Part shown: in pieces, positions 39,421 to 49,658 of the stretch
How positions within the stretch are numbered: the stretch's first letter is position 1
How the letters are laid out: every line of letters begins with the position of its first letter
NCBI GenBank assembly: GCA_963575745.1
Contig: CAUYUJ010015700.1
Location: 1-64,000 of the forward strand
Direction: 5' to 3'
From: Prorocentrum cordatum
Taxonomy: Eukaryota; Sar; Dinophyceae; Prorocentrales; Prorocentraceae
DNA length: 64,000 bases
Notes under the pieces: model-generated
What the model saw: the letters and a program-made list of their open reading frames with translations, nothing else
Database searches by the model: none
What the model was told of the DNA's origin: nothing
Program-made: the position numbers and the translations under genes

Positions 39421-40220
39421 CTTGGAACCTGTCCGCGGCCCGAGAAACCCTTGGGCTTCAGGGGGAGGCCATCAGTGAACATCGAAGCCAGATAGTCCTG
39501 ATATCGATTGACTTTCCAAAACTTAGGGGTACCAATGTTAACCAGGTGAAGCACTCTGACCCATGCAAGCGGGTCTGTAAAACGCTCAGTACCGATGTCA
39601 ACAGCTTCATCCTGGGCACGTTCGCACTGCAAGTCAACAATCCCTCGGATAAGTTGCTCAGAAATGGCAGCGGCATTTACACGGCGCGCCGTCGGAAGAT
39701 GCATCAATTTCATTGAGCCCCCCGCTTTGATAGCCTTGCGCACCGCCTGATTGTCTTCAATCCATGTGCATTTGGCCTTTCTGTGCAGCTGAATTCCCCA
39801 CGCTGGCAGCGCGGGCAGAAATTCGATCTGCAACGCAAGGTCTGCTGCAACAATTTCTGCTTCAAGTGTACTGTGGGACACACAAGTCTGTCGACGAGAG
39901 GCCATGCTCTGATTGGCTCTCGCGCGCGGTGCCCAAATAACTTGATGTCTGGACCTCGCACTACGATGCGTTTGCAAGTCGCTGGCAAGATCCGCATTGG
40001 AATATTGTCGAGCGGTGACATCTTCAATTTTGTCACCCACCCATGAAGTCAGTTTGTATTGGGTTGTTGACTTAATATAGCATAGTAATCGGAAGAGATC
40101 CATATATTGTTGTTCCGTCCACTTTGTTATGCAACTGGCTGTGTGCCACGCCGCGCGCAGGGGGGTCAAAACAAGCCATTCTGGCCCCGCACAATATGTT
40201 CTCAAGAATTTTGGCAGCAA
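39381..40220 (-). pseudogene. copia RNase H domain
   Basis: Contains ITKWTEQQYMDLFRLLCYIK, then a diverged D-x-A strand (QYSNADLASDLQTHRSARSR), the hallmark QTCVSHSTLEAEIVAADLAL, and the C-terminal DNQAVRKAIKAGGSMKLMHL with VDIGTERFTDPLAW in place of the usual ADIFTK motif. In copia elements this domain degrades the RNA strand during reverse transcription. The usual G after RST/S in the second block is changed (RSARSRHQ), so activity is doubtful. It is the longest uninterrupted piece of this element. Confidence 0.85.
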
Positions 40221-40252
40221 TCGGCTGGAGCACCCCCGACGAAGTCGGTGGC

Positions 40253-40828
40253 TCAGGATCGCCTGGTCCAGGCTCCGCGGCTAAGCCGGCGCCTCGACTG
40301 GCTTGTCCATAGGACTGGCGTCAACGCTGATTCCGAGTGCGTTAGCGATGCTTCTTCTGCCGGGAGATATTTGCCTCCTCTTGGGCCCCCCCGACCGCCT
40401 TCAAATTCGGTCAGCTCGGGGCCAGAAGGCGCACTGGCAGCAGGATATGTTACGGGGTCAGTATCTGTTAATTGTGCACATAGTGTAATGCGTGATTCAA
40501 ACTCAGTCACGACGTCTTCAATGGCTCTGACAATTCTAGGCTGTCGAGGCTGATAGGGCTCACTCGGCTGCGCCGATGACCCCCCCCCCCCCCCCCCCCC
40601 CCCCGCATTATCATCATCGCTCTCCGCGCGTTGACCAGAGGCAAGCGATTTCTTGACCTTGGGCGACGGCGGGTCGAGCACCGCAGGTAGTTCTCCTTGC
40701 GATTCTGCATGCTGCGTGGACAAATGATGTTCACATCCTAAATAACGTCCTATTGTTTTGTGGGTCGATTTAGATACCTTTTGGGCAGCCTTCTGAGGCT
40801 TCTCGCAGGAGTCGCCATCCCGTGTCAA
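40253..40828 (-). pseudogene. copia RT-RNase H connection
   Basis: Near the N-terminus is KTIGRYLGCEHHL, the YLGCxH motif found after the YVDD block in dinoflagellate-type copia. It is followed by an acidic/G-rich linker crossing a C-run (about 40,580-40,603) that adds a poly-G tract, and then PRIVRAIEDVVTEFESRI. The frame later becomes R/S-rich, so it shifts before RNase H. Confidence 0.7.
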
Positions 40829-41073
40829 GACATTTCTTTTGGTCCAGCAAGTGTCAAATCATCAACGTAAAAAATACGAACCAAATGCAGCTTCGGGTGA
40901 GAGTGACAACTGCGCCAGGGACTACACGCTAGGAAACCTTTCGAAACAACGTTTTCCCCACAATGCTGTTCCCAGTGTCCGCCAGAATCGGAATGTCCGT
41001 AGAGTGAGAGACTAAGAGGGCACACTGGGTTTCGCGCGTCTTTCCAAGCGGGCGGCCAACTATCACGTGGCAA
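40825..41073 (-). pseudogene. copia reverse transcriptase, catalytic segment
   Basis: Holds PRDSWPPAWKDARNPVCPLS, then LSLYGHSDSGGHWEQHC (the copia LYGHPDSG block), and VRIFYVDDLTLAGP with the catalytic YVDD aspartates intact. Joined by frame changes to the upstream RT block at 41,097-41,484. Normal role: synthesis of element cDNA. Confidence 0.9.
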
Positions 41074-41096
41074 GAAAATCCACGTCGGGGCCCCAC

Positions 41097-41484
41097 CTAG
41101 CTTAAGGTCCGCGTGGCATCAGCCTGTTGAATCTCACGCCCCTCAAACAGGCCGCATGCGCATGCTGCTCTGTTTGCCTGCATCGTCGACTTCCTTATTT
41201 TGATCTCTGACATCCGACCCATCAAATACGACCCCGCCATTATATGCGCGGTCTTTGTGCCCCAATGGGAGTTCGGAGTTGATCTCAACTGTACTTGCAG
41301 TGAACGGTCCGAAGCGGGTGATTGGCCCCTTTCTTTGTCGGATCGCATCGTTATATCCCATTGCACCTGGTTCATCCCAAATGCCAATGCTGCGTAGCCG
41401 ACCCCCACTCTGCCCGTAGGGCCTTGCGGGCATCTTGGTCGACAAGTGCTTCAGCCTTGGACACGGAACGAGCAACGGCAGCAA
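41097..41484 (-). pseudogene. copia reverse transcriptase, N-terminal segment in two frames
   Basis: One frame gives INSELPLGHKDRAYNGGVVF then DGSDVRDQNKE (the RxVFQGNxVxDQ block). The other gives TMQANRAACACGLFEGREIQ then QADATRT (the MxAxRAxxAYG..QADAxxAY block). The change of frame lies between about 41,180 and 41,240. The catalytic aspartate of the QADA block is kept. Confidence 0.85.
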
Positions 41485-41524
41485 AGATCCGCGATTGGCT
41501 TAACTCGTCGGGAAGTGGGTATGT

Positions 41525-42270
41525 TTGTTCAACAATCCATACATCATCAGTAAACGGGTAATAAAAATACTCCTCGTCTTGCCTTCCCTTCTCCCGATGG
41601 TCTGGAAGAGGCAACGCGGCTGCTTGCAATGGCATTCGGGATGCGCTACGTCGCGAAGCGGCGGCCGCCGGACTCGAAGTCAGGCCACCCCCTCTAGGCC
41701 CGGCAAGCCAGGAAGATCGAGGTCCTCACCGACTGAGACGGGAGATACCCCGCCCCGTAGAATGGCCCCACCACACAAGGTCTGTTTCCACAAGACTTCC
41801 TAATCATATGAGGTGCCGTTGTCGCTCCCGGAGCCTCTGTCTGTAGACAGGTCCTCTGCCGGTCCAGCAGGACGTAGCAACGCACGCCAACCGACCTCAC
41901 TTTCTTCTGGGACAAGGGTTTCTCATTTCTTCTGTCTTCGGATGCCCACCCCAGGATGAAGATTGCTATCGGGAAAATAAAGCACCCCCAGGGTCTTGTA
42001 TATCTTCTTGGAACTCGACTGGGTCGATTCCAATATCCCGAAGGAGTCATGAGAAACCTCGCTTCTCCAGTCTTTCCTCCGGTCAGCATGGCTCATGTTG
42101 AACCATCGGATGGGGTGGATTCACGGGCTGGTGGAATTTGATAATTTATTGAGCCATTGAGCGCCAATGGATCTGGGTCAGCGACCCACACTCTCGTAAT
42201 AGGTACAAAATCTGAATCGAAATACAGCACGACTCGAATGCTGTACGTTTTCCGTCTACCTCAAGGCCAA
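41525..42270 (-). other. decayed integrase-to-RT linker of the copia element
   Basis: Fragments such as DDVWIVEQTYPLPDELSQSR (41,372-41,635) and FILGWASEDRRNEKPLSQKK (41,694-42,089) are in separate frames and have no catalytic motif. Position within the element implies linker sequence. Confidence 0.5.
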
Positions 42271-42278
42271 CTTCTCAA

Positions 42279-43178
42279 TTAGCTCATCCTGGTCGAGCCC
42301 AACATCAACACGCCGATCTTCGAACTATTCCATGGCATCTGCTGAGGACCCCGACCATCCGGCACCGCAGGCGCGTGGCCCGCCACGATTCCCCCCGGGC
42401 CGTCGTTACTGGAGTCATCATCATCGTTCGGTGGTGTTGCGGCCTCGCCCCATGCTGGGGGCGGTGGCATAGGTTCGCCAGGGTCCCGGTCACTGAACGG
42501 CGGAGCCGTCTGTGGACCCAATCGGGCCCCCTGGCCGGCTGAGCCAGCAGAGAGACCACCCGGGGGAATAATAACATTATTAACTTGCGTCTGCGCTTCC
42601 TCGCACGCTTCTCTTCTAGGGAACTTGGGCTCTTGATCAGCTGCCGCGCCGTCCAAAATATTGCCGCGGATTTGATCGGACCTCTCGATTATCGGGCGCT
42701 CGCCTGTTGGCGCCCGCCCTGCGCTCAGGTTAAGTCCGCCAAGTTGTCTCAGCGGTGGCGCGTGGCTTTCAGACCCCACCATGCCCCCCGCTTCATGTGC
42801 ATATCCGAAGTAAATCCCCGCGGTCATCGCCCCGTCTGTTTTGGCGATCCGAGGCCTACATTCAAAAGGAGGCACGAAGCGAACGAGAAATCCAAACGGA
42901 AGGCGCGGAGCAGCAAACTCATGTCCGAATCTGCGCCCCCACGATGATTCGCCTTCCTGAAGGACCTCGCGCTGTAGCAGCGACAAACATATCGGACGGC
43001 ACACGGCCCAAAAGGCGGGGGAAGGCCAGCCTGCATCAACAGGGCTCGGGCCCCAATCTGACCAATCCCATTGGTGTGTTCGGCAACAGCCATGAGCTTC
43101 TTGTTGCCAAGGATGGTAGGACCATGTGCTATCTTCAGCTCGATGCACGCCCGTGCGAGTTCCTCTCACCGTCAGCAT
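42279..43178 (-). pseudogene. copia integrase C-terminal region
   Basis: Within this frame RLPFGFLVRFVPPFECRPRI, then AKTDGAMTAGIYFGYAHEAG, is the copia 'PFG..V.F.P......K....G..FGY' block that follows the integrase core. The overlapping frame at 42,824-43,093 supplies the preceding block (EHTNGIGQIGARALLMQAGL, then PPPFGPCAVRYVC). So the element shifts frame near 42,900-42,950. Confidence 0.8.
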
Positions 43179-43214
43179 AGCAATACTCTAACTTTTCTCC
43201 CGGGGCTTTGAGGC

Positions 43215-43654
43215 TCAAAAAAACAAATTGCACACGTGAGCCGCAGATTTGTCGCGCGCACCCTGCGCTGGTAGGAAATCGGCTGCCCGGTAGCGAAAAG
43301 TCACGCACGCAGTCTCGTCGTGGAGCCCCGGCGATAGGCCATCCATCGCAAGCCAGTGATCCATGTGGTCAGGTGTCCGAACGTCGTGGGCTTCGCGCAT
43401 GGCCCAGGTACCCTCAGCCCCTTATTGCGCGCCATTCTCGGTCGACGCCTTCTAGCCTTTGCCCAGTTACATACCGAGCAAAAGGGTTTCTTTGGAGTGT
43501 GAGTTGGTAGATTCGAAAAGGGGGGCCGCTCTCTTCTCGAGTCGCTCAGTCGCTGAGACTGGCACCTCAACCTCAGCATCATCCGGGTCGAATTCGGGAG
43601 GTACGTTGATGTCAACAAGGTCAATGCCACCCGAGCCCTCACCTGCATTCTCAT
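43215..43654 (-). pseudogene. copia integrase zinc region and first catalytic Asp
   Basis: THTPKKPFCSVCNWAKARRR (Cx2C of the HHCC region) is followed by GPCAKPTTFGHL. The adjacent frame (43,215-43,400) continues with DHMDHWLAMDGLSPGLHDET, where an Asp-His pair would be the first catalytic aspartate of the DDE triad. The frames switch near 43,390-43,400. This is the strand-transfer enzyme of the element in intact copies. Confidence 0.8.
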
Positions 43655-43928
43655 GTTGGCCGGGTGCTGCGGCTAGCGCGATGGAGTCAAATCATCGACC
43701 CGCGTCGCAAGGCAAAACTCCCGAAACTCCATACGAACAAGGGCTCTCATACACTGCCGCACAGCCCTCGGCTAAGCCGTGACGCGGTCCTACAACTGAC
43801 AACTGCGTCGCGATTGGAAGAAGATGAGGGACTTCTCAAACTCATGGCGCCGGCGGGTGTCCCGCTCCTACCGCGCCCACGAGTTGTCTGAGGCAAATAC
43901 TAGAAATGGGTGACGGTATCCATGGAGT

Positions 43929-44459
43929 CTACATCGGATGGGAATGTGCAATCAGCTGTACCTGGCCTGCCATCCGCGTAGCCATGGTTGTAATCATCTC
44001 ATGCGTGCGCAGGTCTATTGTTCCGCGAATCTGACTTGATTGGGGCGGAGGACCTTCCGCAGATTCCACATGACCCAGAAATGTCTTGGCGCCTGACGCC
44101 ACGCAACGCCACCGCTCGGGGGTCGCAGGCTTCCCGGCGGCGACCGTGCACATCCAATGACCCAGCGCCTCTCTGCCAGACAGGGTGAAGCGCGGTATCG
44201 TGCCCTCAACGATCAAGTCTACTCTATGACCGTTGGGTAGAAGTCCGCGTCGCTGGCCTGCTGGCCAAGCAAAACTAAAGCCGCGATCCATGCACCGCTC
44301 CCCTACTGAGATCACCGCCGGCGTTCCCGGCATGACTAACGCTTCAAATTTTCCGCCCCTGAAATCGGGGCATGCGATGCGAACTGAACCGAGGGCCCGC
44401 GAAGAACCTCCGGCAATTTTCAGGGCGATTGACTCTTCAAGTCGATTTATCATACCCAC
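43929..44459 (-). pseudogene. copia gag-pol protease-region segment (176 aa)
   Basis: Contains VMPGTPAVISVGERCMDRGF, then SFAWPAGQRRGLLPNGHRVD and LIVEGTIPRF, the 'TPAVLSVGxRCMxxGYxFxW...G....L.v...IP' block that follows the aspartic protease in dinoflagellate-type copia. Uninterrupted and well preserved. The first codon is GTG; an ATG lies at 44,451-44,453. The active-site DSG itself is not seen in frame. Confidence 0.75.
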
Positions 44460-45470
44460 TGCGCCTGCAGCTCGAATAACCTCTCAGCAATGAGGTTGCG
44501 TCCACAGCCCGCGTCACGAATGAACCGAAGCGCTCCGAGGTGCACGTGCGATTTCCCTCTACACCCCGCGGCGGCTGAGCCACCTGGGACAACCTCTTTC
44601 CTTCAGGCTCTAACCGAAGATGCCAAACCCCGTCGGCTAAACCGGATGCCCGAATCTGGGCATCCATCGACGATGCTTACCATTCAGTCTGCATTCGTCG
44701 ATATGTTTGCCCCAGGAACTTCCATCTGTCGTCAATACTCGAAGGCAGCTCTTTTGGGCTGTGGCGACGTACCTTCATCCGAGTGACGGTGGGTTCACGA
44801 GTTGAGGGGTGAAACTTGACGTTGAGACCGCGCCGACCCGTCTTCGCAGACCTGAGGCAACTTTAGCTGCGGGGCTCATCGCAAAACAACGCGATGGCCT
44901 CCCTTGGAAGAAGATGCAACTGAACGAAGATTGCGAAACATTTCGCCCGTTTTCCCCCGCGCTCCTGTTGCGTCTCGGAAGCGGGAACAGCTTCCTCGGA
45001 GAATTCGCTACACCCTACTGTACACACATGGCGCTGTCAAACCGTTAAAAATGTGTCGTCTGAATAATGCCGCAGGCCACGAGATCCCTTGGCCAACGGA
45101 GAAGGGCACGCGAGAGGGTCTCCACTGGCTGTGCCAGAGATCCAAGACCCGCGTCTCCCCTGTCGGCTAAGCCGATACTGGCGTCGCAACAATCTGTCTA
45201 TCAGGTGAGCAAGCATCAGCATCATGTGAGAGATAGATATGATGATCATCTTGGCACTGGCCCATTATCCGCCAGCACCCTGCCGTTGTCACGGATAGCC
45301 AGGCGTGTTCTTCGCAAACCAATCTTTGTCGCGTGAGCAGGCCCCTGTCTCGGTAAACACTCTGCACGGTGTATATGTCCCTTTTCCTCTGCCTGTGTGT
45401 TGATTCCCTACCCTGGCTCTGCCCAGAAGGGTTCTTACCGTGCAAGCTTAAGGGGCTGGCCAATGCAAAT
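44460..45470 (-). other. possible decayed gag region of the copia element
   Basis: Short minus-strand frames (44,437-44,667 and 45,167-45,463) have moderately protein-like composition but no Cys-His zinc knuckle. Two GGCTnAGCC-type palindromes occur here (44,570 and 45,165). Confidence 0.3.
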
Positions 45471-45520
45471 CGCCCCGGGCGGTTCCTCCGGCATCCGCCC
45501 CGTGGTTCCCCCAGTGACGC

Positions 45521-46360
45521 CCCCTTAGCTTAGCGTTGACTATCTCATCTTAGCTTAGCCTATTTCAGCTTAGTTTAGCTTTCTGTCATCTTAGATCCGA
45601 TTTTTCTTAGCTCAGTTCATTTTCATCTTAGCTTCGCCGAGCTTTAGCATACCATAGCACAGCATAGCATAGCAGAGCGTAGCACCGTATAGCGCAGCAC
45701 AGCATATCATAGCATAGCCCAGCATAACATAGCACAGCGCAGCATAGCATAGCATAGCAGAGCATAGCGCAACACAGCACAGCATAGCACAGCGCAGCAT
45801 AGCATAGCATAGCACAGCACAGCAGAGCAGAGCACAGCAGCAAAGCAAAGGCAAAGCAACAGCAGCGACAGCAAAGCAAAGCACAAGCAACGCAAAGCAA
45901 AGCAAAGCAAAAGCAAAACAAAGGAAAGGCAAAGCAAAAGCAATGTGCGACAGATGACGAGCCAGTTTACCTAGGCCCCCTACCTAGCTCTGCCTAGACG
46001 GTGTAATTCCCGACCAAGGCTCTGCCTAGAGGGTTAGCTTAACTTAGCTCAGTTTAGCCTGAGCATAGCGCAGCGCTGCATTAGTATAGCATAGCATAGC
46101 ATAACAAAGCAACGCATAGCATAGCACAGCATATCACAGCATAGCACAGCATGGCACAGCATAGCATAGCACTAGCGCAGCTTAGCGTAGCATAGCATAT
46201 CATAGCTTAGCATAGCACAGCGAAGCATGACATATCATAGCTTAGCATAGCATAGCATAGCATAGCATAGCGCAGCATATCATAGCATAGCATAGCATTA
46301 TCATAGCGCAGAATACCATGGCATAGCATATCATAGCATAGCATAGCATAGCAACTAATG
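45521..46360. repeat. AGCAT / AGCTTAGC-type pentamer repeats
   Basis: Long degenerate runs of AGCATAGCAT, AGCACAGCAT and AGCAAAGCAA, opened by AGCTTAGCTTAG. They are interrupted at about 45,940-46,070 by CCTACCTAGCTCTGCCTAGA. The C/A/L/M-rich frames over them are repeat artefacts. Confidence 0.95.
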
Positions 46361-46375
46361 CTGCTGTCCTAGGGG

Positions 46376-46700
46376 CCCGGAGAACCATTTGGACAACCAC
46401 TTGGACAACCCAGCGGGGATCCAGACAATCCCCCTGAACAACCTCCTTGGACAAGCCTCCCCAAAATTTCCCATTTGATATAGTAAACATAATCGTTCAG
46501 AGGTTCGAGAGATTTCTTGGATCGATGCTGGACCCCTCCCTGGCACGCGAATCGCACCAAAGGGGTCCAGCGCAGATCCAAGACGTCCGCGCAGACCTAC
46601 GAAAGGGTATGATTACGCACTGTTGACTTTTCTTCGAAAGATTGAACATCAATCAGCCAGAAATCGAATGATGCACACATTCAGGCGTGGAGTTGCCCAG
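46376..46700. other. no supported gene
   Basis: Short unique sequence between the pentamer repeat and a candidate minus-strand exon. Contains GGACAACCACTTGGACAACC, a short direct repeat. Confidence 0.4.
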
Positions 46701-46726
46701 CTCAGCGCAAACCCCGCTCAGCCGAT

Positions 46727-47012
46727 TCAGAAGAAGCTGCCCTGCATTTTTTCGGGGGGAGGCTTCCCGAGCCCGGCCCAGCCAATAGCAGAGCCGCCCT
46801 CGGGGTCGCGAGCGGCCCCCAAATCCGGCTCAGCCCAAATCCGGCCCTGCGGGATCTTCGCCCCGTTTGTGCTGAACCCCGTGACCTGCCCGCTGACCCG
46901 CGCCTGCGCGAACCTCGCGATCTCCCCCCGGAAGAACTCCAACGCCGCCTCCGCGCCCAGCCGCAGTTCCGCCTTCTGCTGCGCAGCCGCCTCGGCCAGC
47001 GAGACCCCCCCC
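46727..47012 (-). CDS. candidate minus-strand exon, helical protein
   Basis: The minus strand reads VSLAEAAAQQKAELRLGAEA, ALEFFRGEIARFAQARVSGQ, VTGFSTNGAKIPQGRIWAEP, then PPPEKMQGSFF. The pattern of charged amphipathic helix plus ordinary loop is unlike the repeat-derived frames around it. Upstream it enters a CCTCGG minisatellite, so the exon start is undefined. No family is recognised. Confidence 0.35.
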
Positions 47013-47019
47013 TGACCGA

Positions 47020-47290
47020 GGAAAAAACCGAACCGAGGGAAAAAACGAACCGAGGAAAAAACCAAACCGAGGGACAACAACAAACCGAGGAACAAAAACC
47101 ACCAAGGAAAACACAAACCAAGGAAATAGACCCAGGAAAAAACAAACCGAGGACAAAAACAATCGGGTGAAAAACAAAAAAGGGAAACACACTGAGGAAA
47201 CGACAATCCGGAGGGGAAACACACAAAAAGAGTAAAAAACTAAGGAAAAGCAACCCGAGGAAAAACAACACCGACTGAGGAAAAAAATGC
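47020..47290. repeat. CCGAGGAAAAAAC minisatellite
   Basis: About 14-16 degenerate units of the type ACCGAGGAAAAAACAAACC. The same unit in the opposite orientation (CCTCGGTTTGGGTTTTTCCT) forms the block at about 58,450-58,720. Confidence 0.9.
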
Positions 47291-47379
47291 TTGAAATATG
47301 ATCACATCAGCTCGCTCTCTCTGCTTCCCTTTATCATACTATCGCTTGCCCTCTTGTTTGTTATCTCTGTCTCTTGCCC

Positions 47380-47760
47380 TCTTTTTTTTCTCTCTCTCTC
47401 TCTCTCTCTGCCTCTCTATCTCTCTCTCTCTCTCTTTCTCTCGTTCCCCTTCTCTCTCTCTCTCTCTCTCCATCCCTTTCTCTCGCTGTCCCATTCTCTC
47501 GTTTTCTCTCACTCTGGTTTGGTTATCTCTCTCTCTCTCAATGTTACTAGTTGTATTATTATATATATATATATATGTCCCTCTCTCTCTTGATGTCTCT
47601 CTCTCTCTCTCTTGCTCTCCCTTTGTTGTTAATTATTTCTCTCTTTCTCTCTCTCTCTCTATCTGTTTCCCTCTTTCTCGCTGTCCCTTTCCCTCGCATT
47701 CTCACACTCGTGTTGTTTTCCTTTCTCTCCCTCCCTCTCTCGTTGTCTCTCCCTGTTTGG
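47380..47760. repeat. CT microsatellite tract
   Basis: (CT)n with TTTC and CCCT interruptions. A short (TA)n lies inside it near 47,561-47,576. Confidence 0.93.
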
Positions 47761-47774
47761 TTGCCAGTATTTCG

Positions 47775-47775
<1 letters not shown>

Positions 47776-47831
<56 letters not shown>
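47776..47831. repeat. (TA)n microsatellite
   Basis: A pure TA dinucleotide run of about 56 bases. Confidence 0.97.
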
Positions 47832-47834
<3 letters not shown>

Positions 47835-48128
47835 GCCGACCCAACGGGCCAGAGGCGTGCTAAGATCTCCGGTAACTGGTTAACAATAACTCTATACTTC
47901 GCGCGCGCGGAGCGGCCCTTGGGGGTCCCCGGCCGGAAAGTACCCCGGCAAGGTCCCGGGACACTCCCGGCAAACTCGGGTCAGAGATGCTTCCGAGACG
48001 GTCCAAGAGGGTTCCGAATCACCGAACGATTGGCCCAAGACGCCCAACACGGCCTCAATACGGCCCATGAAGCTTCCAAGACGTCCCAAGAGAGCCCCGA
48101 CCCTTTCCAAGAGAGCCCCAAGAGGCAA
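47832..48128. other. unique spacer before a minisatellite duplication
   Basis: A GC-rich lead with CCAAGACG-like units starting at about 48,000. No gene is supported. Confidence 0.5.
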
Positions 48129-48870
48129 AAATCATTGATTTCCATTGGGTGTATCAAGGTTTTTGGCTTCCTCGCCTTTTCGCGTTTCCGACGCTCCAAG
48201 ACGGCCCAAGAAGCCTCCAAGACAACCCCAACACGGCCCAAAAGGCCTCCAAGAGAGCCCCAAGACCGCCCAAAAGGGCCCCACGACAGCCCAAGAGGCG
48301 CCCAAGACGGTCCAAAAGGACCCCAAGAGGGCCCCAAGAGGGGCCCAACATGGAGACCACGAACCGAGAATCCGAGCCTTCCGCTCCAAGAGGCCTCCTG
48401 GAGGCTCCAAGAGGCCCCAAAAGGCGACAAGGGGCCCGAAAGAGACCCCAAGAGGCTCGACGACGACTCCCGAGAGACTCCAAGAAGCCCTCGAGAGGCA
48501 TCCAACGAGATCCCAATGAACGTCCACGAAGCCTCAGAGCGCCAAAACCATTGATTGCCATAGGGTTCTAAGGTTTTTGGGTTCCTCGCCTTTTCGCCTT
48601 TCCGACGCTCCAAGACGGCCCAAGAAGCTTCCAAGACAACCCCAAGACGGCCCAAGAGGCCTCCAAGAGAGGCCCACGACCGTCCAAGAGAGCCCCACCA
48701 CAGCCCAAGAGGCGCCCAAGACGGTCCAAAAGGACCCCAAGAGGGCCCCAAGAGAGGCCCAAGATGGAGACCACGAACCGAAAATACGAGCCTTCCGCTC
48801 CAAGAGGCCTCCTGGAGGCTCCAAGAGGCCCCCAAGAGGCCCCAACAAGCGACAAGGGGCTCGAAAAATG
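48129..48870. repeat. CCAAGACGGCC minisatellite, tandem duplicated block
   Basis: Units of roughly 18-20 bases (CCAAGACGGCCCAAGAGGC and variants) are organised into a larger block. The opening GGTTTTTGGGTTCCTCGCCT is at about 48,570 and its diverged copy at about 48,157. Copy 2 is truncated by about 100 bases at its end. ORFs on both strands are by-products. Confidence 0.9.
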
Positions 48871-48979
48871 CAAATTATTCACTGCGTGGGGATCCCCATA
48901 TGTGCATCTCCTTGCTGGCGCTCCCTTGGTGGTGGGACTCGGTGAGGACGAATCTGGATTTAAGTGTGACTGAGCTGCC

Positions 48980-49006
48980 TCTCTCTCTGCTCTCTCTGCT
49001 CTCTCT

Positions 49007-49040
<34 letters not shown>

Positions 49041-49227
49041 CTCTCTCTGTCTCTGCCTCTCTTTCCCTGCCTCTCTCTCTCTCTCCTCTCTCTCTGCCTC
49101 TCTCTCTCTGCCTCTCTCTCTCTCTGCCTCTCTCTCTGTGCCTCTCTCTCTCTCTGCCTCTATCTCTGCTCTCTCTCTCTCTCTCTCTCTCCTCTCTCTC
49201 TTCTCTCTATTCTCTCTCTGCTCTCTC

Positions 49228-49262
<35 letters not shown>

Positions 49263-49318
49263 GCTCTCTCTCTTCTCTCTCTTCTCTTCTCTTTTCTCTC
49301 TCTATCTCTCTCTCTCTC

Positions 49319-49362
<44 letters not shown>

Positions 49363-49424
49363 TTCTCTCTCTCTCTCTCTCTTTCGCTCTCTCGCTCTCT
49401 CTTGCTCTCTCTCGCTCTCTGTCG

Positions 49425-49474
<50 letters not shown>

Positions 49475-49512
49475 CTCACTCGCTCTCTCTCGCTCTCTCT
49501 CGCTCTCCCTCG
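48980..49512. repeat. CT microsatellite tract
   Basis: About 530 bases of (CT)n with TGC, TTC and CGC interruptions. Confidence 0.97.
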
Positions 49513-49658
49513 CTAGTCTCGGCTCGAGAATGCCTGGCATTCATAGCGTAGCCGCGACGCGCTGCCCCCCGCGCCCTTCAGCCTGGCGAGACTGGACTGT
49601 GGCTTTCCACCACAGGACAGAAGCGCGTCATCCCGATTCCTAGCAGTGCACCACAGCC

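Larger units (their letters stand above)
39381..44459 (-). mobile_element. Ty1/copia retrotransposon pol, frameshifted copy
   Basis: On the minus strand, in order from 44.46 to 39.38 kb: a protease-region linker, an integrase zinc and core region, the integrase C-terminal part, reverse transcriptase with YVDD, then RNase H. This PR-IN-RT-RH order defines copia rather than gypsy. The pieces occupy different frames with intervening stops, so it is a pseudogenised copy unless many short introns exist. Clear gag and LTRs were not found; the right end may extend to about 45.5 kb. Local GC is lower than in the flanks. Confidence 0.85.

Noticed and set aside
45521-46360. Cys/Ala/Leu/Met-rich ORFs of about 80-106 aa
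   Set aside because: By-products of AGCAT pentamers.
47298-48554. 418-aa plus-strand ORF
   Set aside because: Runs through CT and TA tracts and then the CCAAGACGGCC minisatellite; no unique protein sequence.
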